From positions 180,853 to 244,852 of the forward strand of contig DBHK01000025.1 in assembly GCA_002295635.1 (NCBI GenBank): a stretch of DNA of 64,000 nt, read 5' to 3'. Under the pieces are notes generated by a model. The model was not told where the DNA came from. It saw nothing but the letters and a program-made list of their open reading frames with translations, and made no database searches. Positions within the stretch are counted from its first letter, which is position 1. Each line of letters begins with the position of its first letter. Source of the DNA: UBA830 sp002295635. GTDB lineage: Bacteria > Pseudomonadota > Alphaproteobacteria > MPNO01 > UBA830. Positions 18,864 to 27,261 of this stretch are shown in pieces. The translations under genes and the position numbers were made by a program.

Positions 18864-19838
18864 ATGCCCAAAGCTATCGTCGTTGAAGAAACCGGTTCAC
18901 CATCGGTCATGAAGTGGCGGGATATTGAGGTTGGGCGGCCCGCCAAAGGGGAAGTGACCATCCGAGCGAAGGCGATCGGGGTAAACTTCATAGATATCTA
19001 CCAGAGATCGGGTCTTTATCCGATGGCGTTACCATTTACCCCCGGCGGCGAAATTTGCGGGGAAATTGAGGCCGTCGGCGCTGGCGTTTCAGGCTTTAAG
19101 ATTGGCGACCGGGTTGCGACCGGTACAGCCGGTTCGGGGTGCTACGCGGAGGTCCGAAACGTTGAGGCCGGAAAGCTTGTGAAAGTACCCAAGGAAATTC
19201 CCACCGACGTCGCTGCATCCATGATGTTGCAAGGTATGACGGTGCAATTTCTAATCCGACAAGTCTACAAAGTAAGCAAAGGCGACACGATCCTGATACA
19301 TGCCGCAGCTGGCGGCGTCGGCACAATTTTATGCCAATGGGCAAGCCACCTCGGGGCGACAGTCATAGGGACCGTTGGTTCGCCTGGCAAAGCCAGGTTG
19401 GCCAAAGCGCATGGTTGCGACTACCCTATAATCTACAGTCGGGAAAACTTCGTTGACCGGGTGCGCAAAATCACAAAGGGTGAAATGCTGCCAGTTGTAT
19501 ATGACTCTATCGGAAAAGCCACTTGGCCAGCGTCGCTCGACTGCCTGCAACATAGGGGTTTGTTTGTAACTTTCGGAAACGCTTCAGGGCCAATTCCCCC
19601 AATCGATCCGCTCTTGCTCTCGTCCAAAGGTTCTCTAGTGATGACGCGCCCGACGTTATTTCATTTTGCAGACTCCCCAGACCGGATGCGAAAAATGGCG
19701 GGGGACGTGATCAAGGTGATCAGGTCTGGAGCGGTGAAAATTGAGGTTAATCACAAATACTCTCTGCGCGAGGCTGCTCGGGCACATCGCGATCTCGCAG
19801 CCCGAAAGACGACTGGCTCTATCATTCTGGAACCTTAG
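18864..19838 (+). CDS. NADPH:quinone oxidoreductase (zinc-free MDR family)
   Basis: 324 residues. The N-terminal GroES-like domain includes GVNFIDIYQRSGLYP, characteristic of quinone reductases, and lacks the cysteine cluster for structural zinc. The nucleotide-binding loop AAAGGVGTIL and IGTVGSPGKARLAK fit NADPH use. It likely reduces quinones by one- or two-electron transfer in the cytosol. The start has AGAGAAGGAAACGCAG upstream. It ends 66 nt from the convergent rho gene; no intrinsic terminator lies between. Confidence 0.9.
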   Translation: MPKAIVVEETGSPSVMKWRDIEVGRPAKGEVTIRAKAIGVNFIDIYQRSGLYPMALPFTPGGEICGEIEAVGAGVSGFKIGDRVATGTAGSGCYAEVRNVEAGKLVKVPKEIPTDVAASMMLQGMTVQFLIRQVYKVSKGDTILIHAAAGGVGTILCQWASHLGATVIGTVGSPGKARLAKAHGCDYPIIYSRENFVDRVRKITKGEMLPVVYDSIGKATWPASLDCLQHRGLFVTFGNASGPIPPIDPLLLSSKGSLVMTRPTLFHFADSPDRMRKMAGDVIKVIRSGAVKIEVNHKYSLREAARAHRDLAARKTTGSIILEP

Positions 19839-19904
19839 GCGCTGGTATTGACCGTATCCGCCGGGGGCGTCTGCTTCAGCTTTGTTGCTTCCCGCGCAAG
19901 TCGT

Positions 19905-21161
19905 TTACTGGTTCATAGAATCAAAGAATTCATCATTCGACTTCGTACCCTTAAGCTTGTCGAGCAAAAACTCCATTGCATCTACCACCCCCATCGGGGT
20001 GAGAATGCGGCGTAGAACCCACATTTTTGCCAGCACGCCTTTATCTACCAGCAACTCCTCCTTTCGGGTGCCGGACTTGGTGATGTCCATCGCCGGAAAG
20101 GTGCGTTTGTCGGCGAGTTTCCGATCGAGGATGATTTCGGAATTCCCAGTTCCCTTGAATTCCTCAAAAATTACCTCGTCCATGCGCGAGCCTGTATCTA
20201 TGAGGGCAGTGCCGATGATGGTCATCGAACCGCCTTCTTCGATGTTGCGAGCAGCGCCAAAGAAGCGCTTGGGCCGCTGCAACGCATTGGCATCAACGCC
20301 ACCAGTCAAAACTTTGCCTGACGAAGGAACCACGGTGTTATAAGCACGTGCCAGCCGTGTAATGGAGTCCAACAGGATTACAACATCATGTTTATGCTCT
20401 ACCAGCCGCTTGGCTTTTTCGATTACCATTTCTGACACTGTGACATGTCGCGACGCTGGCTCATCGAATGTCGATGAAATAACTTCACCGTTCACAGAAC
20501 GTTGCATGTCGGTGACCTCTTCTGGACGTTCGTCAATCAACAGCACAAGCAAGTAAACTTCTGGATGATTAGCCGTGATCGCGGCAGCTATTGATTGGAG
20601 CATCATAGTCTTGCCGGTTCGCGGCGGCGCAACTATGAGTCCTCGCTGTCCCTTTCCCAGAGGGGTGATCAGGTCAACGATTCGGGGCGTCATATCTTTT
20701 ACCGTGGGGTCGTCCCCGCCCAGCATAAGTTTTTCGTCTGGATAGAGCGGCGTTAGGTTATCGAAGTTAATCCGGTGTCGAACATTATCTGGATCGTCAA
20801 AATTAATCTGTCCGACCTTAAGCAACGCAAAATACCGTTCACCATCTTTGGGGGCGCGAATTTCACCTTCAACGGTGTCACCGGTACGTAATGCAAACCT
20901 TCGAATTTGGGTTGGGGAGACATATATATCGTCGGGCCCGGGAAGATAGTTTGCCTCAGGCGACCGCAGAAAACCGAATCCGTCTTGCAGGATTTCAATC
21001 ACTCCATCGCCGAAGATAGGAACATCATTCTCAGCCAACTGTTTTAAAATCGCGAACATAATGTCTTGTTTGCGAAGAGTTGAGGCATTCTCAATCTCTA
21101 GCTCTTCCGCATAGGACAACAAATCGGCGGGTGTTTTTTGTTTCAGTTCCTTGAGATTCAT
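19905..21161 (-). CDS. rho: transcription termination factor Rho
   Basis: 418 residues with the N-terminal SAF-like/OSB RNA-binding domain (EGVIEILQDGFGFLRSP pattern seen as DGVIEILQDGFGFLRS), Walker A APPRTGKT, Walker B VYLLVLLIDERPEEV and the R-loop/Q-loop region. It is the RNA-dependent helicase that ends transcription. It follows hemJ in the same orientation after a 222-nt gap that contains stem-loops, which may serve Rho's known self-regulation. Confidence 0.97.
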   Translation of the reverse strand: MNLKELKQKTPADLLSYAEELEIENASTLRKQDIMFAILKQLAENDVPIFGDGVIEILQDGFGFLRSPEANYLPGPDDIYVSPTQIRRFALRTGDTVEGEIRAPKDGERYFALLKVGQINFDDPDNVRHRINFDNLTPLYPDEKLMLGGDDPTVKDMTPRIVDLITPLGKGQRGLIVAPPRTGKTMMLQSIAAAITANHPEVYLLVLLIDERPEEVTDMQRSVNGEVISSTFDEPASRHVTVSEMVIEKAKRLVEHKHDVVILLDSITRLARAYNTVVPSSGKVLTGGVDANALQRPKRFFGAARNIEEGGSMTIIGTALIDTGSRMDEVIFEEFKGTGNSEIILDRKLADKRTFPAMDITKSGTRKEELLVDKGVLAKMWVLRRILTPMGVVDAMEFLLDKLKGTKSNDEFFDSMNQ

Positions 21162-21226
21162 AATTTTGGGACCAAGGATAAAAGATTAAGGGCACAAGGT
21201 GCCGGGAGGTATTTTCGGAAGCGGAA

Positions 21227-21249
21227 AGGCGTCCGAACAACAGACACCT
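21227..21249 (-). promoter_or_regulatory. stem-loop in rho leader
   Basis: On the minus strand a 9-bp stem (AGGTGTCTG with CGGACGCCT, two G-U pairs) closes a 5-nt loop, 66 nt before the rho ATG. A smaller 5-bp stem GGCAC/GTGCC with a 3-nt loop (21191-21203) lies nearer the start. Neither is followed by a T-run, so an intrinsic terminator is unlikely. Confidence 0.45.
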
Positions 21250-21383
21250 TATTTTTAGGTTGCAATATTTTAAACGTTTTTGGAATTTAACTCGGGCGAA
21301 CGGCTCACGGCCGCGTCGAAAGAAGGTGTGATTATTAATAAATAGACAGGTCTAAGTCAAATGTTGATTCCATGCCGAAAGAT

Positions 21384-21821
21384 TCAGAACGGTTTAATCA
21401 CCGTCATAACAATTATAACGATTAATGGAATAGTCGGTGCCTCATTCCAGATACGGTAGAATCTTGGCGGCCGTGTGTTCCGATCAGCTTCGAAGTCTTG
21501 TCGCCAAAGAGAAAATAAGCCATGAAGAGCCACCATCATTACAACCATTGTAAGTTTTACCCAAATCCACCCCATCGACCAGTCGATTATCCCAGGCGTT
21601 GACACCATCAACCCACCAAATACCAAAGACCCTATCATTGCTGGGGTAGTGATCGCACGGAGTAACCGCCGTTCCATCACCTTAAAAGTTTCACTTTGTA
21701 CAGAGCCGATTTTTGCTTCTGCGTGGTACACAAAAAGCCGCGGCAAATATAAGAGCCCGGCCATCCAAGCGATAACGCAGAGTATATGAAGTGACTTGAA
21801 CCAAAGATAATAATCACCCAT
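21384..21821 (-). CDS. hemJ: protoporphyrinogen oxidase HemJ
   Basis: 145 residues from the ATG at 21819-21821, which gives the family start MGDYYLWFKSLHILCVIAWMAG. Four membrane helices are seen; the conserved histidine in SLHI and the lysine in WVKL fit the heme-binding HemJ family. It oxidises protoporphyrinogen IX to protoporphyrin IX in the membrane, the step before ferrochelatase, whose gene ends 1 nt upstream of this start. The operon hemE-hemH-hemJ thus holds three steps of the pathway. Confidence 0.93.
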   Translation of the reverse strand: MGDYYLWFKSLHILCVIAWMAGLLYLPRLFVYHAEAKIGSVQSETFKVMERRLLRAITTPAMIGSLVFGGLMVSTPGIIDWSMGWIWVKLTMVVMMVALHGLFSLWRQDFEADRNTRPPRFYRIWNEAPTIPLIVIIVMTVIKPF

Positions 21822-21822
21822 G

Positions 21823-22845
21823 TCAGGTGGATCTCTGCTGCAAAGGGCAGTCTTTTGAGTCGGCAGGACACCCCTCACTGCCAGACGCCGTGCCTATTTC
21901 GGGTGCTGTCCTTACTAAACTCGCAATCGATTGAATAAAGTCATTTTCAGCACCGACTGTTGGCACTCGAATATATTCCTGTACGCCGGCCCGAGCGGCG
22001 AGCTCGGCGTATTCTATATCTAGCTCAACAAGCGTTTCGGAGTGCTCACTAACGAATGCCACTGGAACGATAATCAATGACCGACCCTCTGCGCCGGCCT
22101 TTTTTATTTCATCCTCCGTATACGGTTTAAGCCATTCCAAGGGACCAACGCGACTTTGATAGCAAACCAAGTTATCTATTCCCTTGTGCTTCATCTGGTC
22201 GAGAATCGCTGACGCTGTGCGTTCAACTTGTTTTGGGTATGGATCCCCACCATCAACGATTTTCTTTGGCAAACCGTGAGCGGAAAACAATACTCTAAAG
22301 TTAGTGTTATCGAATAGACTATCAATCGCAGCGTCAGTCATTCGAGCGATTGTTTCAACAAATCCAGAAACATCAGGCCAACAACAAATTGTCGATGTGG
22401 GTGCCGTCAGCCCGATATCTTCAGCAGCGGTGCTCCAAACCCGAGTAAAGCTCTCCGTGGTAGTAGTTGAAAACTGGGGATATAAAGGACACAGGACGAT
22501 ACGGCCGGGAGACCATTTGAGTACATCCCGCGCGACAGATGCAGCAAACGGGTGCCAATAGCGCATTGCTATAAAAACTCGGTATCCTTCTCCAAGCGCA
22601 GATTGCAATGCCGCAGCCTGTTTTTCTGTCTCCGGCAAGATCGGCGAGCGCCCACCGATTTCTGCATAGATCTCTCTAGCAACTGGGGCCCTGCGCCAAG
22701 CTATCAGACGTGACAAGAACCACCTTAATGGGCCCGGGACTCTCAGGATCATTGGGTCGGAGAACAAATTCTTCAGAAAGGGCTGTACAGAATCCGGGCT
22801 GTCGGGTCCACCCAAATTAAACAGGACTACGGCTATTCGGGTCAT
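21823..22845 (-). CDS. hemH: ferrochelatase
   Basis: 340 residues. Family motifs: VLFNLGGPDS at the start, YWHPF, LFSAHGLPKKI with the catalytic histidine, and SEHSETLVELD with the catalytic glutamate. The C-terminus ends with EGCPADSKDCPLQ, a two-cysteine tail like those that help ligate a 2Fe-2S cluster in some bacterial and animal ferrochelatases; cluster binding is inferred, not shown. The enzyme inserts Fe2+ into protoporphyrin IX. It starts with a 4-nt ATGA overlap with hemE. Confidence 0.96.
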   Translation of the reverse strand: MTRIAVVLFNLGGPDSPDSVQPFLKNLFSDPMILRVPGPLRWFLSRLIAWRRAPVAREIYAEIGGRSPILPETEKQAAALQSALGEGYRVFIAMRYWHPFAASVARDVLKWSPGRIVLCPLYPQFSTTTTESFTRVWSTAAEDIGLTAPTSTICCWPDVSGFVETIARMTDAAIDSLFDNTNFRVLFSAHGLPKKIVDGGDPYPKQVERTASAILDQMKHKGIDNLVCYQSRVGPLEWLKPYTEDEIKKAGAEGRSLIIVPVAFVSEHSETLVELDIEYAELAARAGVQEYIRVPTVGAENDFIQSIASLVRTAPEIGTASGSEGCPADSKDCPLQQRST

Positions 22846-23873
22846 CCCCGAACCACCTTTACTAATTTCTCAACGTTTGCTGTCGGTGTTTCCGGAACGA
22901 TCCCATGCCCCAAATTTAAAATATGTGGGCCGCCTGACAGAGCTTTTATCACGCTGTGCACACCACGTTCCAATTCATGGCCGCCAGCGAGTAACGAAAT
23001 AGGATCTATATTTCCTTGAACCGTCGCAAAGGGCTGAATGTTATTCGCAGCCCATTCCGGATCAGTTGAGTAGTCTATACCGACACAGTCTATTTCAGGG
23101 TTTTGAGCAAGATCGGGAAGATAAAGTGCTGCCCCGCGGGGGAATGCTATAAAAGGTACCCTCGGATGAATTCTCTTCACCCGTCGAACTATTTCGCAAA
23201 TTGGTTTAAAGCAGAAACGGTCATAGGCAAATTTTGGTAATACGCCAGCCCATGTATCAAAAATCTGGAGAACTTCAGCGCCTGCTTCGACTTGGCGCAC
23301 CAAATACTCAGCTGTCGATTCAATCAATAAGTCGATTAATATCTGAAAACTGTTCGGGTCTCCCAAGGCCCAGCGTTTTGAAATTTTAAAATCTCGGCTG
23401 CTCTTGCCCTCAATCATATATGTGGCAACTGTCCAGGGTGCTCCAGAAAACCCGATCAAAGCAGCGCCGTTTGGAAGATCCTCAGAGACGATACCTACGG
23501 TTTCGTAGATTGGCTGTAAGCTCTCATGGAGCTTATCCTTAGAAAGGTGTCTAAGCTCAGAAACGGATCGGATAGGATCGAGGCGTGGCCCGTGGCCGGC
23601 GTCAAACGATACATCTTGTCCTAATGCGTGGGGAATAACCAAAATATCAGAAAACAGTATCGCAGCATCGAAACCGAACCGCCTGAGAGGCTGAAGGGTT
23701 ACTTCCGCAGCTTTCTCCGGACTATAACAAAGGTCTAAAAATCCGCCTGCCTCTTCGCGAATAGCCCGATACTCTGGTAAATATCGACCCGCTTGCCGCA
23801 TAAGCCAAATTGGCGGAGGATCAATGCGTTTCCCCTTTAGTGTCTCGATGAGAGGTTTGAAGGTATCAGTCAC
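22842..23873 (-). CDS. hemE: uroporphyrinogen decarboxylase
   Basis: 343 residues with the family signatures PPIWLMRQAGRYLPEYR and GFSGAPWTVATYMIEG, the catalytic aspartate in LFSDILVIP, and the conserved GHGI near the end. It removes four carboxyl groups from uroporphyrinogen III to give coproporphyrinogen III. First gene of hemE-hemH-hemJ(-rho); its start borders the proposed origin, as hemE does in Caulobacter and other alphaproteobacteria. Confidence 0.97.
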   Translation of the reverse strand: MTDTFKPLIETLKGKRIDPPPIWLMRQAGRYLPEYRAIREEAGGFLDLCYSPEKAAEVTLQPLRRFGFDAAILFSDILVIPHALGQDVSFDAGHGPRLDPIRSVSELRHLSKDKLHESLQPIYETVGIVSEDLPNGAALIGFSGAPWTVATYMIEGKSSRDFKISKRWALGDPNSFQILIDLLIESTAEYLVRQVEAGAEVLQIFDTWAGVLPKFAYDRFCFKPICEIVRRVKRIHPRVPFIAFPRGAALYLPDLAQNPEIDCVGIDYSTDPEWAANNIQPFATVQGNIDPISLLAGGHELERGVHSVIKALSGGPHILNLGHGIVPETPTANVEKLVKVVRG

Positions 23874-23979
23874 AACTGTTTAAATATCCCATTAAGTGCG
23901 GTTAGCGGTACTTCCCATTCAATTATTTTTTAAAAACTAATTATTAGTTGTTGTAGTTGGGGCTGTGAATCCCGGGGAG

Positions 23980-24001
23980 AAAACTCTATCCCCAGAGTTT
24001 T
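23980..24001. repeat. perfect 8-bp inverted repeat in origin gap
   Basis: AAAACTCT (23980-23987) and AGAGTTTT (23994-24001) flank the 6-nt loop ATCCCC. The loop forms part of the second DnaA-box-like sequence. It could also act as a transcription stop facing ppsR, although the T-run is only four bases. Confidence 0.6.
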
Positions 24002-24220
24002 AAACACGATAATCACACTGTGCATGGTTTCAGTGTAAATATGTATAAATCTCCCGTATACGTGTAGAACCTGCGATTGGTTCTTTCGGCGAAAAGGATG
24101 AATTAGGTGCACAATAGAAATTATACAAGATATTGGTTAAGAGCGAATCCGGTTAGTAACCCAACTGATAGATTCTGAACCGAATGGCACTGTTTTTTAT
24201 CTGATACTGATTGCACCTAT

Positions 24221-24229
24221 TTATCCCCA
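24221..24229 (+). promoter_or_regulatory. DnaA-box-like nonamer
   Basis: TTATCCCCA differs from the TTATCCACA consensus at one base, which falls in the CACA core, so binding may be weak. It directly follows the right arm of the TAGGTGCA/TGCACCTA inverted pair. Confidence 0.35.
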
Positions 24230-24279
24230 TAATATGCGCTAATTAATTGGGCTGGCTGCGAATCACCTAGGATCAAATT

Positions 24280-25116
24280 TTGAGCGAGCAATTTCATATT
24301 CACCTTATTTCCGACTCAACTGGAGAGACCACGCTTGGCGTCCTAAAAGCAAGTATCGCACAGTTCGAAGGCGTAAAGCCGCAGGAACACATCTGGCCAA
24401 TGGTTCGCTCATCAGCACAAATGGAACAGGTGATCGACGGCATCCGGGAAAACCCCGGACCGGTCATATTTACGCTTGTAAGCGCTAGGACCCGTCAACC
24501 TCTTGTGGAGGAATGTGCCCGGATGAATGTTCCATGCGTATCCGTCCTAGATCCAGTTATCGAGTCACTAGGTAACTATCTAAATCGTAAAACAGTTAAT
24601 CGGCCGGGTGGACAGCATGCGCTGAACGCTGAGTATTTTGACCGAATCGAGGCCCTAAACTATGTGATGGCGCATGATGACGGACAGGGCGCTCAGAATA
24701 TCGCCGCAGCTGATTTAGTTTTGATTGGTGTTTCCCGCACGTCTAAAACACCCACTTCGGTATATCTAGCCAACCATTACGGGCTTAAAACAGCCAACGT
24801 TCCTTTCGTTCCGGATATACCCTTACCAAAAACGGTTTTAGAGCTCGAGGGAATGCTGGTGGTTGGGCTCACCGCTTCCGCCGAGCGGCTTGTCCAAATT
24901 AGGCGTAATCGATTGTTGATGCTCAACCAAGAACCGGAAACCGATTATGTTGATATCGCGACTGTTAGAGCAGAAATAGCCGAGGCGAGAAAATTATTTT
25001 CTAGGAATTCCTGGCCTGTAATTGATGTGACCCGCCGCTCGATTGAAGAAACCGCCGCAGCAATATACCAACACTACACACACCTCGACGAAGATAGGGA
25101 TTCGGAACGAGAATGA
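24280..25116 (+). CDS. ppsR: pyruvate, water dikinase (or PPDK) regulatory protein
   Basis: 278 residues, starting at a TTG (24280) giving MSEQFHIHLISDSTGET, the conserved family start; no ATG lies nearby. The P-loop-like motif GVSRTSKT at 150-157 and the DUF299 core are intact. Family members are bifunctional serine/threonine kinases and phosphorylases that switch PEP synthase or pyruvate phosphate dikinase off with ADP and on with phosphate. It is the first rightward gene from the proposed origin and couples by ATGA overlap to maf. Confidence 0.93.
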   Translation: MSEQFHIHLISDSTGETTLGVLKASIAQFEGVKPQEHIWPMVRSSAQMEQVIDGIRENPGPVIFTLVSARTRQPLVEECARMNVPCVSVLDPVIESLGNYLNRKTVNRPGGQHALNAEYFDRIEALNYVMAHDDGQGAQNIAAADLVLIGVSRTSKTPTSVYLANHYGLKTANVPFVPDIPLPKTVLELEGMLVVGLTASAERLVQIRRNRLLMLNQEPETDYVDIATVRAEIAEARKLFSRNSWPVIDVTRRSIEETAAAIYQHYTHLDEDRDSERE

Positions 25117-25754
25117 CTGAAATCAGTGTGTCCCATCCAATAATTGGCCGCTCATCGTCGAAAATCGTGCTAGCCTCTGAAAGCCATACCAGACGCAAGC
25201 TTCTAGAGCAGGCCGGCGTTCCGCATATAGTGGAACCATCCCGCGTGGATGAAACAGAAGTAAAACGGTCCTTAAAAGAGGAGGGGGTGTCTCCGCTTCT
25301 GCTAGCGGAAGTATTAGCAGAGCAGAAGGCGAAGTACGTATCACGAAAAATACCGGGTGAAATGGTTCTTGGTGCAGATCAGGTCTTGGTCATTGGGGAA
25401 GACACTTTCGACAAACCGTTAAACCGCGCAGATGCGTTGGCCCAGCTACGGTTACTGCGCGGTCGTCGACATGAGCTGATATCTTACGCGGTGATGGTTC
25501 GTGACGGTCAACGTCTCTGGCAGGCGGTCGATCGAGCAGAACTGACGATTCGTGCAGACGCGACTGATAACTTCTTGAATGCTTACCTCGATGTTGCAGG
25601 CACGACCGCATTCCACAGCCCTGGCGCATATCGGGTCGAGTGGTTAGGCGTGCAGTTATTCTCCAATATAAGTGGCGCTCATTATACTATCCTTGGACTA
25701 CCTCTGATGGCGCTGCTTGAATATCTACGTGAGCACGGGATTCTTGAAACATGA
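25113..25754 (+). CDS. maf: Maf-type nucleoside triphosphate pyrophosphatase
   Basis: 213 residues. The motif ILAS-x-S-xxRR appears as VLASESHTRRKLLEQAG, with the catalytic aspartate in VLGADQVL and the conserved DKP following. Maf enzymes hydrolyse non-canonical or modified NTPs (dTTP/UTP, m7GTP types) to the monophosphate and PPi; which subclass this is cannot be settled. It overlaps ppsR and aroE by 4 nt each. Confidence 0.9.
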   Translation: MTEISVSHPIIGRSSSKIVLASESHTRRKLLEQAGVPHIVEPSRVDETEVKRSLKEEGVSPLLLAEVLAEQKAKYVSRKIPGEMVLGADQVLVIGEDTFDKPLNRADALAQLRLLRGRRHELISYAVMVRDGQRLWQAVDRAELTIRADATDNFLNAYLDVAGTTAFHSPGAYRVEWLGVQLFSNISGAHYTILGLPLMALLEYLREHGILET

Positions 25755-26590
25755 GCTTTACAGGTGCCGCTGTTGTGGCCGGGGTTGCTGGCTGGCCGAT
25801 TAGCCACACCCAATCGCCAAGGATACATAATTACTGGCTACAAAAGTACGGAATTGACGGTGTTTACGTGCCGTTTGCGATGGACCCCAGTGGCGCCGCG
25901 GAAGCCTTACGACTAATCCCATCATTAGGACTCGCCGGTATGAATGTCACAGTTCCGTATAAGGAAGTCGCATTCAGGGTTATGGACGAGGTCGATCTCT
26001 GGGCGAAAAAGCTTAAAGCGGTTAACACCATAGTGGTGCGCGATGGTAAACTCCACGGAACCAATACCGACGCCTATGGCTTTTTTGAGTCCCTACGAGA
26101 AACCTGCCCGACTTGGCGGGGCGATATGGGGCCCGTTGTGGTAATCGGTGCTGGCGGGGGGGCTAGATCCATTGTTGCCGGGCTGAAGGATGCGGGCGTC
26201 CCGGAAATTCGGGTCACCAACCGAACGTCAGAACGGGTGCAAGCATTAAAGTCTGAATTTGGGATGCCGATCGAGGGGGTCTCATGGGAAATGCGCGCCG
26301 AAGCGCTTGATGGTGCTGTCCTGTTGGTCAATACGACGACACTTGGCATGACAGGGCAACCGCCACTTGATCTTCCGCTTGGTGCGTTGCCTTCCGATGC
26401 GTCTGTTTGCGATATTGTCTACGACCCAATAGAGACGCCCCTGCTGGCCGCGGCCCGCGCTCGCGGAAACGTTGTGGTTGGCGGGCTTGGCATGCTTCTG
26501 CACCAAGCCCGGCCCGGATTCCGTGAGTGGTTTGGTGTGGATCCCGAGGTTGATAGATCCCTACGTGACCACGTACTGGCGGCGCTGTGA
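25751..26590 (+). CDS. aroE: shikimate dehydrogenase
   Basis: 279 residues with the substrate-binding segment GWPISHTQSPRIHN, the catalytic lysine and aspartate region NVTVPYKE and NTDAYGF, and the NADPH loop GAGGGARSI. It reduces 3-dehydroshikimate to shikimate in aromatic amino-acid synthesis. The C-terminal HQARPGFREWFG motif is complete. Overlaps maf (ATGA) and coaE (GTGA) by 4 nt, so the four genes from ppsR are one transcription unit. Confidence 0.96.
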   Translation: MSFTGAAVVAGVAGWPISHTQSPRIHNYWLQKYGIDGVYVPFAMDPSGAAEALRLIPSLGLAGMNVTVPYKEVAFRVMDEVDLWAKKLKAVNTIVVRDGKLHGTNTDAYGFFESLRETCPTWRGDMGPVVVIGAGGGARSIVAGLKDAGVPEIRVTNRTSERVQALKSEFGMPIEGVSWEMRAEALDGAVLLVNTTTLGMTGQPPLDLPLGALPSDASVCDIVYDPIETPLLAAARARGNVVVGGLGMLLHQARPGFREWFGVDPEVDRSLRDHVLAAL

Positions 26591-27261
26591 TTATCGTCGG
26601 ATTGACCGGCTCAATCGGGATGGGCAAATCGACCGCGGCTTCGATGTTCCGGCGGATGAACATACCAGTCTACGATTCTGATATGGCCGTTCACACTGTT
26701 CTTGGCAAGGGTGGCTCAGCGGTGAAATCGATCGAGGTGGCATTTCCCGACGTGGTAATAGACGGAGTGGTCGATCGGCATGCTCTGGGCGACCGTGTTT
26801 TTGGGGATTCCGCAGCGATAGAGAAACTTGAATGTATCATCCATCCACTAGTCCGCCAGAGGCAGGATTGGTTTCTTAAACGCTGTGGAGCCCGGCGAGT
26901 GGGGCTTGCGGTTCTCGATATACCCCTTCTGTTTGAAGTGGGGCTTGACGTCCGGTGCGATGCGTCGATCGTAGTATCGGCACCGGCGTCTATTCAGGAG
27001 GCGCGGGTACTCGCTCGGCCTGGCATGACTCGAGAAAAGTTCGATGATATCAAGGCGCGGCAGATTCCTGACGCCGTTAAACGGAGAAGGGCTGATTTTG
27101 TTGTACCCAGTGGCCGCGGCCGCGCTGAGACCTTGCGCCATCTTTTACGGATTGCAAAACTGATGAGAAAAGAAGCGGCCCGCCACTGGCCGCCCAATGT
27201 TTATGTCGAACGTAAAGTTAAACGCAGGAGCATGCATGAGAGAGCTAATCCTAGATACTGA
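26587..27261 (+). CDS. coaE: dephospho-CoA kinase
   Basis: 224 residues, GTG start at 26587 overlapping the aroE stop. Walker A GSIGMGKST is at residues 7-15 and the lid region and DIPLLFEVG motif are present. It adds the 3'-phosphate to dephospho-CoA, the last step of CoA synthesis. A basic C-terminal tail (VERKVKRRSMHERANPRY) overlaps the next gene by 26 nt. Confidence 0.95.
   Translation: MIIVGLTGSIGMGKSTAASMFRRMNIPVYDSDMAVHTVLGKGGSAVKSIEVAFPDVVIDGVVDRHALGDRVFGDSAAIEKLECIIHPLVRQRQDWFLKRCGARRVGLAVLDIPLLFEVGLDVRCDASIVVSAPASIQEARVLARPGMTREKFDDIKARQIPDAVKRRRADFVVPSGRGRAETLRHLLRIAKLMRKEAARHWPPNVYVERKVKRRSMHERANPRY

Larger units (their letters stand above)
23874..24279. other. oriC: proposed chromosomal replication origin (oriC)
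   Basis: A 406-nt non-coding, AT-rich gap between divergent hemE and ppsR, the conserved origin position in Caulobacter and relatives. It holds four GANTC sites (23967, 24145, 24171, 24260), a DnaA-box-like TTATCCCCA at 24221-24229 and CTATCCCCA at 23986-23994, an AT-rich start (23921-23946), an 8-bp stem-loop (23980-24001), a 7+7 palindrome (23935-23949), and an 8-bp inverted pair TAGGTGCA (24104) / TGCACCTA (24212). Genes point away from it on both sides. Perfect TTATCCACA boxes are absent, so the call rests mainly on gene context. Confidence 0.65.
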
